64,000 bases of DNA from Amycolatopsis sp. EV170708-02-1 (lineage in GTDB: Bacteria; Actinomycetota; Actinomycetes; Mycobacteriales; Pseudonocardiaceae). Below are positions 52,508-60,477 of the stretch, piece by piece. Both the position numbers and the translations under genes were made by a program. The stretch lies in the NCBI RefSeq assembly GCF_022479115.1, contig NZ_CP092497.1, positions 8,184,001-8,248,000 of the forward strand. Reading direction: 5' to 3'. The notes beneath the pieces were generated by a model. The model ran no database searches. It was not told where the DNA came from and saw nothing but the letters and a program-made list of their open reading frames with translations. The first letter of the stretch is position 1. Every line of letters starts with the position of its first letter.

Positions 52508-53677
52508 TCACTCGGCCATGGCGGGCTGCTTCACGCGGCTCCGCCAGCCCGCCACGACCACGACCGCACCGAGCGCGGTCAGCACCGCCGCGATCTCGGG
52601 CAGCAGGAGCGGCCCGCCGCCGCTGAGCACCGCTCCCCCGACCAGGCCGGAGAGGCCGACGCCGAGGTAGATCGCGGACGCGTTGAGCGAGAGGACGAGC
52701 CCGGCGTTCTGCTTGGACAGCTCGATCAGCCGGTGCTGGATCGGCGGGTTCACCGACCAGGTGGCCAGGCCCCAGAGGAAGAGGACGACGGCCGCGCCCG
52801 CGACGGTGGTCGCCACCAGCGGCAGCATCGCGAGCACCACGGTGATCCCGCCGAACACGATCAGCAGCGGCCCCCTGGCGCCCCAGCGGTCGGTCACGCG
52901 GCCGCCGAGGATGTTGCCGAGCGCGCCGCCCGCGCCGTAGACGAACAGCAGCAGGCTGACCGTCGTGCCGTGGATACCCGCGGTGGCCGACAGGACCGGC
53001 GAGATGAACGTGTAGACGGAGAACGCGGCGAGGCAGCCGAGCACGGTCGCGCCGAGCATGGCGAGTACACGCGGGTCCTTGGCGACGGTGAACCGCTCGG
53101 CCAGCCGGACCGGTGGCGGCGCCGGGACGGCGGGCAAGACCAGCCGGACGGCGAAGGCGCCGATAAGCGAGAAGGCCGCGACGAGCGCGAAGACGGCCTG
53201 GTAGCCGACGCTCTGTGAAAGGACACTGCCGAGCGGGACTCCCAAGATCGTCGCGACGGTGAGCCCGCCGAAGACGAGCGCGACCGCGCGGCCCCGGCGT
53301 TCCGGCGAGGTGAGTTCGGCGGCGACGGCGCTCGCGGCCGGTGTGAAGACCGCCGCGCCGATCGCGGTGACGACCCGCGCGAGGAGCAGGGTCACGTAGC
53401 CGGGCGCGAGGGCGGCGAGGGCGTTGCCGACAGCGGTGACGACGAGCGCGGCGACCAGGAGTGTCCGGCGTTCCCAGCGGCCCGTGACCGCGGCGAACAG
53501 TGGCGAGCCGACCGCGTACGCGATGGCGAAGGCGGTGACCAGCTGAGCGGCGGCCGTCTCGGAGACCGCGAGTTCGCCGGTCAGCGCCGGCAGCAGCCCG
53601 GCGACGACGTAGCCGCTGGTGCCGACCGCGAAGGTGCCGAGCGCCAGCACCGCGGTCCTGGGTGGTGCGAAATTCAT
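52508..53677 (-). CDS. MFS drug-efflux transporter (DHA1 type)
   Basis: A 389-aa, 12-helix transporter. The motif C-like helix 5 (LTVATILGVPLGSVLSQSVG) marks drug:proton antiporters, and motif A-like loops are VTGRWERRTLL and GRVTDRWGARGPLL. Start ATG at 53677 begins MNFAPPRTAVLALG; the longer frame to 53776 would translate two palindromic repeat copies and is rejected. Divergent from the ArsR gene, which probably regulates it. Confidence 0.9.
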   Translation of the reverse strand: MNFAPPRTAVLALGTFAVGTSGYVVAGLLPALTGELAVSETAAAQLVTAFAIAYAVGSPLFAAVTGRWERRTLLVAALVVTAVGNALAALAPGYVTLLLARVVTAIGAAVFTPAASAVAAELTSPERRGRAVALVFGGLTVATILGVPLGSVLSQSVGYQAVFALVAAFSLIGAFAVRLVLPAVPAPPPVRLAERFTVAKDPRVLAMLGATVLGCLAAFSVYTFISPVLSATAGIHGTTVSLLLFVYGAGGALGNILGGRVTDRWGARGPLLIVFGGITVVLAMLPLVATTVAGAAVVLFLWGLATWSVNPPIQHRLIELSKQNAGLVLSLNASAIYLGVGLSGLVGGAVLSGGGPLLLPEIAAVLTALGAVVVVAGWRSRVKQPAMAE

Positions 53678-53701
53678 GACTCCCCAGCTCCAGACCCCAC
53701 A

Positions 53702-53766
53702 GATCGCGTTTAGCCCGCGAAACGCAGGTCGGCGCCGGATCGCGGTTAGCCCGCGAAAGGCGATCT
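53702..53766. repeat. Two copies of the palindromic repeat in a promoter region
   Basis: Cores at 53706-53725 (right arm GCGAAACGC) and 53742-53761 (both arms altered). This is the only place in the window where the repeat lies between divergent genes, upstream of the MFS start. Confidence 0.8.
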
Positions 53767-53790
53767 GAGGGGTCATTGTTCGATGGTTGT

Positions 53791-53849
53791 CGTAGTTCGA
53801 TGGTGACCGTACTACGAACTCGCGGGAAGTTCGAGGGGCGTCGTACTAT
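53791..53849. promoter_or_regulatory. ArsR-type operator and leaderless promoter
   Basis: CGTAGT (53791-53796) and ACTACG (53811-53816) form an inverted repeat, with GTTCGATGGT repeated directly nearby. TACTAT (53844-53849) is a -10 box 6 bp before ATG 53856, so the ArsR mRNA is probably leaderless. Confidence 0.55.
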
Positions 53850-53855
53850 GGACGG

Positions 53856-54170
53856 ATGGCCGCGACGCAGCAGTACGTCTATCCCGATCAGGACGAGATC
53901 CAGATCGAGGCCGTCCTCGCCGCGCTCGCGGACCCGGTCAGGCTCGACATGGTCCGCCAGCTGGCAGAGCCGGGCACCGAGATCTCGTGCAGCGGTTTCG
54001 ACGTCGCCGTGACCAAGTCCACACTCACCCATCACCTGCGCACGCTGCGCGAAGCGGGCATCATCATGGGCCGCCAGCAGGGCACCGCCCGCTACAACTC
54101 CTTGCGCCGCAACGATCTCGACGAGCTCTTCCCCGGCCTGCTCCAGGGCGTGCTCGCCGCCCGCCGCTGA
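53856..54170 (+). CDS. ArsR-family transcriptional regulator
   Basis: A 104-aa winged-helix repressor. IEAVLAALADPVRLDMVRQL opens the domain and KSTLTHHLRTLREAGIIMGR is the recognition helix. Metal-binding Cys of the ArsR/SmtB type are not evident (a single Cys in SCSGF), so it probably senses a non-metal ligand. It lies between two MFS drug-efflux genes, divergent from one and upstream of the other. ATG at 53856. Confidence 0.92.
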   Translation: MAATQQYVYPDQDEIQIEAVLAALADPVRLDMVRQLAEPGTEISCSGFDVAVTKSTLTHHLRTLREAGIIMGRQQGTARYNSLRRNDLDELFPGLLQGVLAARR

Positions 54171-54365
54171 GGGTGGTCAGCCTCACCCGAAACCGGGATG
54201 ACAAACGGCCCCTCGATCCGTTGAACTGGACGCAGGACAGCTCGTCGACGCTGGGGCCGAACGCGCTGTCTTCTTTTGTGCCCGAGACCTAAATCGATTC
54301 AGCTCCCCATCCGCGACGCTGGGCGAGTAATCGTTTACTCACGTACGACCCTCGAAGGGAGAGCC
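54171..54365. other. Intergenic region upstream of the second MFS gene
   Basis: 195 bp with no gene. GAGTAA and TTACTC form an inverted repeat with a 4-bp gap about 30 bp before the start, a possible repressor site. GGGAGA precedes the GTG start. Confidence 0.45.
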
Positions 54366-55538
54366 GTGCCCGTCGCGCTGCTCGCGCTCGCCATCGGTGC
54401 CTTCGGCATCGGGACCACCGAATTCGTCATGATGGGCGTGCTGCCCGAAGCCGCCGCCGACTTCGGCGTGTCGATCCCGTCCGCCGGTTACCTCATCTCC
54501 GGCTACGCCCTGGGCGTCGTGGTCGGCGCCCCGCTGCTCACCGCCGCCGCCGTCCGGCTGCCACGCAAGACGATGCTGCTGGCGATGATGGGGCTGTTCA
54601 CGCTCGGCAACACCCTCTTCGCGCTCTCGCCGAACCAGGAGTTCGGTGTCGCCTTCCGCTTCCTCGCCGGCCTGCCGCACGGCGCGTTCTTCGGCGCCGG
54701 CGCGGTCGTCGCGTCCAGCCTGGCCAAGCCGGGTGAGCGCGCGAAGGCCGTCTCGATGATGTTCATGGGCCTGACCCTGGCCAACGTCGTCGGCGTGCCG
54801 CTGGGAACGCTGCTCGGCCAGAAGGTCGGCTGGCGCGCGACCTTCGGCGTCGTCGCCGTGATCGGCCTGCTCGCCATGGCCGCGATCGCGAAACTGGTCC
54901 CCCACCAGGGCAAGCCGGTCGAGCCGTCGCTGCGCGGCGAACTCGGCGCCTTCCGCCGTCCGCAGGTGTGGCTCGCGCTCGCGATCGTCACGTTCGGCCT
55001 CGGCGGCGTGTTCGCCTGCCTGTCCTACATCGCGCCGATGCTGACCGACGTCACCGGCTACTCGCCGTCGAACGTCACCCTGCTGCTCTCGCTCGCCGGG
55101 GTCGGCATGACGATCGGCAACATCCTCGGCGGCAGGCTCGCCGACAAGGCGCTGATGCCGAGCCTCTACGTGTCGCTGATCGGCCTCGCCTCGGTGCTGG
55201 CGATCTTCACCTTCACCGCGAACGGCAAGGTCGGCGCGGCGGTGACGATCTTCTTCGTCGGCCTCGCCGGGTTCATGATCGGCCCGATGATGCAGGCCAG
55301 GATCATGGAGAAGGCGGGCGGGACGCCGTCGCTGGTCTCCGCGGCCGTGCAGTCGGCGTTCAACATCGCGAACTCGATCGGCGCCTACCTGGGCGGCCTG
55401 GTGATCGCGGGCGGCTTCGGCCTGGTCGCGCCGAACTGGGTCGGTGCGTCGCTGGCCGTCCTGGGGCTCTCGCTGGCCGTGGTGTCCGGCGGTATGGATC
55501 GCCGCGAAGCACGCCTGGCGCCCGCGATGGCCTCTTAG
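54366..55538 (+). CDS. MFS drug-efflux transporter (Cmx/CmrA-like DHA1)
   Basis: A 390-aa, 12-helix antiporter. FGIGTTEFVMMGVLPEAAAD in helix 1, LPHGAFFGAGAVVASSL, and motif C LTLANVVGVPLGTLLGQKVG match the Cmx/CmrA chloramphenicol-exporter group of actinomycetes. Actual substrate unknown. Start GTG at 54366. Its stop overlaps the convergent DUF3017 gene by 4 bp. Confidence 0.92.
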   Translation: MPVALLALAIGAFGIGTTEFVMMGVLPEAAADFGVSIPSAGYLISGYALGVVVGAPLLTAAAVRLPRKTMLLAMMGLFTLGNTLFALSPNQEFGVAFRFLAGLPHGAFFGAGAVVASSLAKPGERAKAVSMMFMGLTLANVVGVPLGTLLGQKVGWRATFGVVAVIGLLAMAAIAKLVPHQGKPVEPSLRGELGAFRRPQVWLALAIVTFGLGGVFACLSYIAPMLTDVTGYSPSNVTLLLSLAGVGMTIGNILGGRLADKALMPSLYVSLIGLASVLAIFTFTANGKVGAAVTIFFVGLAGFMIGPMMQARIMEKAGGTPSLVSAAVQSAFNIANSIGAYLGGLVIAGGFGLVAPNWVGASLAVLGLSLAVVSGGMDRREARLAPAMAS

Positions 55539-55834
55539 GACAGGGGCCCGCCGGTGATCGTGAACGCGATGAACAGGATCAGCACCGACAGCGCGCCGTA
55601 GGTCAGGACGTCGACCGGTTTGCCCCGGATCGCCAGCAACCCGGCCTTCGCTTCGGGCAGCGCCGCCCGGAGCAGGCCGGCGAGCAGCAACGCGCCGCCG
55701 ATCAGCGCGGCACCCTGCCGCCAGTGGTACTGGCCGATCCGCAGGGCGGCGACGGCCACCACCAGCATCACCAGCAGAAACGGCAGGTGATGGAGCAGTG
55801 CCCCACGGTCACGCCGCTGTCCGGCCACCGCCAT
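55535..55834 (-). CDS. DUF3017 membrane protein
   Basis: A 99-aa protein with three hydrophobic helices (LPFLLVMLVVAVAALRIG, GGALLLAGLLRAALP, YGALSVLILFIAFTIT), matching DUF3017. In many actinomycetes this gene follows folD, but folD is not present here. Its ATG overlaps the stop of a 13-codon GTG mini-frame (TGATG at 55832-55836), possibly a leader. Confidence 0.85.
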   Translation of the reverse strand: MAVAGQRRDRGALLHHLPFLLVMLVVAVAALRIGQYHWRQGAALIGGALLLAGLLRAALPEAKAGLLAIRGKPVDVLTYGALSVLILFIAFTITGGPLS

Positions 55835-55987
55835 CAGTCCTCGTCCTTCGGGGTCTCGCCGGCAAATCGGTTCACGCCGTCAGTATCCCGGGTGAGTGAT
55901 CGGGCAGCAGGTCAGGGCGTCTTCCGGGCTGTCAATAGCGGCAAAACCCACATGCAGGGTGCACAGGAGCGCGGATACGGTCAAAAT

Positions 55988-58597
55988 GTGACCGTGGCAC
56001 AACCGACGACTCAGTTGAACGCGACCGAGCAGGACACCCTGGTCAAACAGATCGGCCTCGCCCTGCTGCGGGCCGCTCCGCGTGATTGGCGGAAGGTGAC
56101 CGCCGAGTACCGAGCCGTCGGCAGGTACCACGAGATGACCGGCGAGATCATCACCGAGGACGGCACCTCGCACGAATGGGTCGCGACGCACGACATCGCG
56201 ACGCTGTTCGGCAGGCTCCGTGCCGGGATGTATCGCGACGGCCGCGGCACCTGGTTCAACGCCCGTTACCAGCTCGACCACCCGTCCAGCTACAACCTCG
56301 AGTACAACCGCGACGAGCCGCAGTGGCGCCTCGCGCCGCCTCCGCAGGCGCTGTCCGACGAGCTGCGCATGTTCCCCCGCTCCGAGGAGAACGTGCCCGA
56401 ATGGCTGATCCGGCGCATGTCCGGCCTCGGCCCCGAGCAGCCCGGACCGCATTTCCGCATCGCCCGCATCTTCGACACCATCGGCCCGGCCGGGCGTCCG
56501 GTGATCAACCGGCCCGACCTGGAGATCGAGGAGCAGGACAGGCTGCTCGACTACCTCGACCACGCGCCGCTGGTGGTCACCGAACGCGGCTACGACATCG
56601 ACAGGCTCGCCCAGACGCCCGAGGCCACCGTCCCGGTCGCCTTCCACAGCGACGGGCAGTGGATCTGGCCCGCGGCCGTGAACTTCTACCTGCGCGAGTA
56701 CGGCGTCTCGCCGGAGCTCGACCTGATCGACCACGTCCGGCAGAACGACTTCACGCTGCCCGAGGTCGACGGCCCGACGCTGCAGGCCGCGGCGGGGTAC
56801 CTCACCCGGGGGAATCAGCCGCCGCAGCAGCGCCCCGGCGGTCCGGGTGCACCCAACGGCGTTCCGCAGGGCCCGCCTCCGCAGGGCCCGCCGCAGAACG
56901 GACCGGCGCCGTCGCAGCAGGCAGGCCCCGGGCAGCCCGGTCCCGGTGGTCCGGGGCCGAACCAGCCCGCCGCCCAGCCGCCCGTCCCGCCGCCGCACCA
57001 GCAGCAGGGCCCGGATCCGGCCGCGGTGGCCGCCGCGGCCGCGGCACCGGTCGCCGCGGCGGCGGCCGTCCCCGCCGCCGAATCCACCGTCCCGGATCAG
57101 GCCGAGCAGGCCCAGCGGTACGAGGACGACTACGACACCCAGGACTACCAGGCGCAGGACTTCCACGAGGCCGCCGCCGAGCAGCAGTACGAAGAGGGCT
57201 ACGAAGACCCGTACGCGTCCGAACAGGACACCTACGCGGACGAGGCCCGTCAGGACACCGAGCCCGAGCCGGAACCGCAGATCGCCGACCCGGAGGCGAC
57301 GACGTACGCCCGGGCTCCGCAGCAGCCTCCTCACCAGGAGGAGCAGGACGCGTACGCCCGGCAGGAAGAAGAGCAGCCGTACGCGCCTCCGGAGGAGGAG
57401 ACGACCACCGGCTACACGCCGGTCGAGCAGGCCGACGCCGGTCCTGAGCTGCCTCTCCTGACGCACGACGCGGAGCCGAACGTCGCTCCGCCGCCGTCGG
57501 ACTCCGAGGTCACGCAGGTCGACGCCCCACCGCAGGAGCGGGGGACCTTTGCTACCACCCCCGTGCCACACCCGGAGCCGGAGCGGGAGCCGCGGCGCGA
57601 GGAAGCGCCGCAGCGCCGCGCCGAGCACCCCGTGCCGGTGCTGAACGAGCTGCAGGCGAGGTTCGACGACCTCGACGTGCCCGAAGACGTCTACCGCATC
57701 GGCGCCCCCACCGAGCACGGCTGGAGCGTCGAACAGGTCGACGGTGGCGGCTGGCGGGTCGGCTGGTACGACGGGAAGCTGACCAACCCGGCGGTGTTCG
57801 GCGACGCCGAGGACGCGGCCGCGTTCATGCTCGGCAAGGTCCTGCTGAACCCGAACGGCGCTCCGCCTCCCGAGGAGCCGCCCGCCGCCGAAGAGCAGCC
57901 TGCCGAGGAGCCGGCTCCGGCGCCGCCCGTGCTGGCGACGCTGTCCCCGGAGGTCGCGACCGGTTCGCATCCGGTGCCGCCCCGGGAGGCGATCCCGGCA
58001 CAGGAACAGACCGCGTTCACGACGGCCGAGGAGCTGCTCGGGGACGATTTGGACGACGAGCCCGCCCCCGCTCCGGTCCCGCCCGCGCCCCCGTCGCGGC
58101 CGAACCCGGTGCTGGCGAGCCCGCCGCCCGCGCCGCCGCGGCGTGAGCCGCCGGTGACGCCGCCTCCGCCGCCGCCGATGCGGCGCGAGGAACCGGCCCG
58201 CCCGCCGGTCGCGGCGAACGCCGGTGCTCCCGACGCCAAGCAGAACTGGCCGATCTCGCCGCTCAACGGCGAGCCGCCGCTGACGCTGTTCCGCGGCAAG
58301 GAGCTGCGTGAGCTGCCCGCCGGCAGCGAACTGGACCGCTTCGGCGGCCCGAACGGCAACCTGACCTACGCGGCCGGGACACCGTTCGAGGAGCGCTCGC
58401 TCGTGCCGGAGTGGGTGAACCGGCCATACCACGTGTACCGCGTGCAGCGCCCGCTCGAAGCCCTCGCCGGTGTCGCGATCCCGTGGTTCAACCAGCCGGG
58501 TGGCGGGTCGGCGTACCTGCTGCCCGCGTCCATCGAGGAGTTGCTCGCCGAGGGCGACCTCATCGAACTGGACCCGGGCGAACCGCCGATCGACTAG
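55988..58597 (+). CDS. TNT-domain (NAD+ glycohydrolase) toxin protein with YezG-like N-terminal domain
   Basis: About 869 aa. Residues ~10-135 (LALLRAAPRDWRKVTAEYRA, FGRLRAGMYRDGRGTWFNAR, SYNLEYNRDEPQW, then FPRSEENVPEWL) resemble the YezG/DUF600 immunity fold. Residues ~155-275 are a second globular part. ~276-545 is a Pro/Gln/Glu-rich disordered linker. ~550-625 is a small domain (GWSVEQVDGGGWRVGWYDGK). The last ~100 residues are a TNT domain: LDRFGGPNGNLTYAAGTPFE, RPYHVYRV and IPWFNQPGGGSAYLLP, with Arg/His/Gln positions in line with M. tuberculosis CpnT. No signal peptide or WXG/ESX segment is seen. Start GTG 55988 or in-frame ATG 55952. Confidence 0.85.
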   Translation: MTVAQPTTQLNATEQDTLVKQIGLALLRAAPRDWRKVTAEYRAVGRYHEMTGEIITEDGTSHEWVATHDIATLFGRLRAGMYRDGRGTWFNARYQLDHPSSYNLEYNRDEPQWRLAPPPQALSDELRMFPRSEENVPEWLIRRMSGLGPEQPGPHFRIARIFDTIGPAGRPVINRPDLEIEEQDRLLDYLDHAPLVVTERGYDIDRLAQTPEATVPVAFHSDGQWIWPAAVNFYLREYGVSPELDLIDHVRQNDFTLPEVDGPTLQAAAGYLTRGNQPPQQRPGGPGAPNGVPQGPPPQGPPQNGPAPSQQAGPGQPGPGGPGPNQPAAQPPVPPPHQQQGPDPAAVAAAAAAPVAAAAAVPAAESTVPDQAEQAQRYEDDYDTQDYQAQDFHEAAAEQQYEEGYEDPYASEQDTYADEARQDTEPEPEPQIADPEATTYARAPQQPPHQEEQDAYARQEEEQPYAPPEEETTTGYTPVEQADAGPELPLLTHDAEPNVAPPPSDSEVTQVDAPPQERGTFATTPVPHPEPEREPRREEAPQRRAEHPVPVLNELQARFDDLDVPEDVYRIGAPTEHGWSVEQVDGGGWRVGWYDGKLTNPAVFGDAEDAAAFMLGKVLLNPNGAPPPEEPPAAEEQPAEEPAPAPPVLATLSPEVATGSHPVPPREAIPAQEQTAFTTAEELLGDDLDDEPAPAPVPPAPPSRPNPVLASPPPAPPRREPPVTPPPPPPMRREEPARPPVAANAGAPDAKQNWPISPLNGEPPLTLFRGKELRELPAGSELDRFGGPNGNLTYAAGTPFEERSLVPEWVNRPYHVYRVQRPLEALAGVAIPWFNQPGGGSAYLLPASIEELLAEGDLIELDPGEPPID

Positions 58598-58611
58598 GTC
58601 CCTCGAACGCC

Positions 58612-58646
58612 ATGAACGGGCCGTTCCTTGCGAACGGCCCGTTCAT
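58612..58646 (+). terminator. Perfect 15-bp-stem terminator after the TNT gene
   Basis: ATGAACGGGCCGTTC (58612-58626), loop CTTGC, and exact complement 58632-58646. It lies between convergent stops at 58597 and 58658. Confidence 0.88.
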
Positions 58647-58657
58647 CGCGTCCGGGG

Positions 58658-59245
58658 TCAGTGGATGACGAGGCCGTGCGCGGCGGCGTAGGCGATCGCG
58701 GTCTCGGTGTCCACGTGGACACCGGAGAGGTCGGCCTGCACGAGGCCGTTGGCGTCGAGCCGCGCGCCGCGCAGATCCGCGCCCCCGAGTTTCGCGCCCG
58801 CCAGCCGCGCGCCGGTGAGATCCGCACCGCGCAGGTCGGCGCCGGTCAGGTCCGCTTCCAGCAGGTTCGCCTCGCGCAGCCGCACGCCACCCAGGTCCAC
58901 TTTGGACAGACGGGCCTTGCTGAGCGAGACCAGCGAGAGATCGCAATCGGTGAAGGCGATCTTCTGGAACCGGCAGTCCACAAAGGACGATCCGAGCATC
59001 GAGCAGGAGCTCCATCGCGTGCTCGCCAGCACGCTGCGGTCGAAGGTGCACGAGCGGAACGCCGACGCCTCGTGGCGCGAGCTCTCGAAGTCCGTCTTGG
59101 TGAAGTCGCACTGGTCGAAGGTGCAGCCTTGAGTGCGCAGCCCGCGCAGGTCGGCTTCGGTGAAATCACAGCCGACGAAACTGCGTTTTTCCCACCATTG
59201 CCCGGAAAGTACGGCTTCTCGGTAGTCCTCGGCAGTCTCGATCAC
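58658..59245 (-). CDS. Pentapeptide-repeat protein
   Basis: A 195-aa protein made almost wholly of A(D/N)Lxx-type pentapeptides from residue ~25 (DFTEADLRGLRTQGCTFDQC; LREANLLEADLTGADLRGAD), predicted to fold as a right-handed beta-helix. The middle has Cys-rich, less regular repeats. Such proteins may mimic DNA (Qnr/MfpA type) or act as structural effectors. Start GTG at 59245 lies 22 bp after the reverse transcriptase stop on the same strand, so the two are probably cotranscribed. Confidence 0.88.
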   Translation of the reverse strand: MIETAEDYREAVLSGQWWEKRSFVGCDFTEADLRGLRTQGCTFDQCDFTKTDFESSRHEASAFRSCTFDRSVLASTRWSSCSMLGSSFVDCRFQKIAFTDCDLSLVSLSKARLSKVDLGGVRLREANLLEADLTGADLRGADLTGARLAGAKLGGADLRGARLDANGLVQADLSGVHVDTETAIAYAAAHGLVIH

Positions 59246-59267
59246 CCGTCCAGGATCGCATACCCGC

Positions 59268-60338
59268 TCACGTCCAGGTGATCCCGCCGAACAAGTCCCG
59301 CAGCCTCGCCGCCCGGCGCTCGGACGACGCGGCGACCCAGCCGATCCGCCCGAGCAGATGGGCGCGGAAGTCCGGATGACCGGCCCGGTTCTGCTCCTCC
59401 GGGCCGGTGCGGGCGCAGTTGTGCAGCAGCGCGCGCAGGGCGTCGTAGTCGGCACGCGTCGCGGCGGGCGCGCTGTTGACCACCAGGCCCGCGACGCGCT
59501 GCCGCTGGTGCGCGCCGGCGATCGACGTCTTGTCGTCCCGCAGCCGGAAACCCTCGCCGGTCACGATCCGCCGGACCCCGGGCAGCAACCGGTGCAGCGG
59601 CAGGGAATCCCCGGAGAACGCCAGATCGTCGGCGTACCGCGTGTACGTCGCGCCCAGTGCGCGCGCGAGCCCGTCGAGCCGCCGGTCCAGATGGTGCGTG
59701 ACCGCGTTCGCGACCGACGGCGAGGACGGCGCGCCCTGCGGCAGATGCGTGGCCGCCAGGTTGTTCAGCAGTCGCACGCGCGCCGCATCCCTCCGCCCCG
59801 CGGGCACGGTGGAGAGGACGTCCGGTGGAACGGCCGTGGTGAGCACGCCCGCCAGCGCTTCCGCCACCGGGGACGGATAGCCGGCGAGTGCGAGCAGAGC
59901 CGAGATCCGGCGTGCGGAAACCGCGGGGAAGAACCCTTCGAGGTCCATCCTGACCACGGTCTCCCGGCCCGCGTGCGGCGCGGCACACGACATCGGCGAA
60001 CGTCCGCGCCGGAAGCCGTGCGCGGCCTCGTGCACCGGCAGCGCGTCGACGACGTGCCGCACGATCCGGCGCTGCAGTTCGGCGAGCCGCGGTTTCGGCC
60101 GCTCGATGAGCCGCACGCCGCCCGAAGCGGTCGGGATCCAGCGGTAGGTGTAATGCCGGACCGGCTCGGCCGCACGCCTGTTCCAGCCCTTCGCGTCGGC
60201 GAACCACGAGAGTTCGCCGGGGGTCAGGTCGAGCGCGGCGGCGCACTCGTCGAACGTCGCCCAGCGGGCCACCTGGAATCGCCAGACCGGCGGCAGGGGT
60301 TCGAGGAGCGACGCGGAGGTGACTCTTTCTCCTGTCAT
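59268..60338 (-). CDS. Retron-type reverse transcriptase
   Basis: A 356-aa RT with the full palm set: YTYRWIPTASGGVRLIERPK and AAHGFRRGRSP (motifs 0-2), VRMDLEGFFPAVSARRI (first catalytic Asp), LPQGAPSSPSVANAV, the YADD box TRYADDLAFSG, DDKTSIAG and RVAGLVVN. The last corresponds to the VTG motif of retron RTs with Thr replaced by Ala. The thumb segment YDALRALLHNC resembles myxobacterial retron RTs. No maturase or endonuclease domain of group II introns is present. ATG at 60338 directly abuts strong upstream stem-loops. A pentapeptide gene follows as a possible effector. Confidence 0.9.
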   Translation of the reverse strand: MTGERVTSASLLEPLPPVWRFQVARWATFDECAAALDLTPGELSWFADAKGWNRRAAEPVRHYTYRWIPTASGGVRLIERPKPRLAELQRRIVRHVVDALPVHEAAHGFRRGRSPMSCAAPHAGRETVVRMDLEGFFPAVSARRISALLALAGYPSPVAEALAGVLTTAVPPDVLSTVPAGRRDAARVRLLNNLAATHLPQGAPSSPSVANAVTHHLDRRLDGLARALGATYTRYADDLAFSGDSLPLHRLLPGVRRIVTGEGFRLRDDKTSIAGAHQRQRVAGLVVNSAPAATRADYDALRALLHNCARTGPEEQNRAGHPDFRAHLLGRIGWVAASSERRAARLRDLFGGITWT

Positions 60339-60477
60339 CCGCGCGGACTCGCACGCGAAGCATGCCGCGCTCGCGCGGGGCGCCTTGTCTCGCTGACTTC
60401 GTACTCCCCGGGGTTGCCCCGGAGTGGGTGGCGATCCACCGGCTCACCTCCGCGTCGCTATCGCCACCCTACCGACT
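60339..60477 (-). ncRNA. Candidate structured (msr-msd-like) RNA upstream of the RT
   Basis: A 139-bp gap dense in stem-loops. GGGTGGCGAT/ATCGCCACCC is a perfect 10-bp stem (60426-60435 with 60460-60469); 60403-60425 is an ACTCC...GGAGT hairpin with a GGGG/CCCC core; 60339-60380 is a long CGCGCGG-closed hairpin ending at the RT start codon. Retron ncRNAs lie just upstream of their RT and consist of such stems. No clear a1/a2 flanking pair or branch-point G was proved. Terminators of the upstream VOC gene could explain part of it. Confidence 0.35.

Noticed and set aside
52508..53776. N-terminal extension of the MFS transporter by 33 residues
   Set aside because: The extension translates two palindromic repeat copies and has no ribosome site; MNFAPPRTAVLALG at 53677 is a normal MFS start.
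55835..55875. 13-codon GTG frame overlapping the DUF3017 start
   Set aside because: Too short to support as a gene; mentioned only as a possible leader.
54968..58597. 1209-codon reading of the TNT protein starting inside the MFS gene
   Set aside because: The first ~340 codons overlap the MFS and DUF3017 genes and are Arg-rich shadow sequence; starts at 55952 or 55988 fit the domain boundary.
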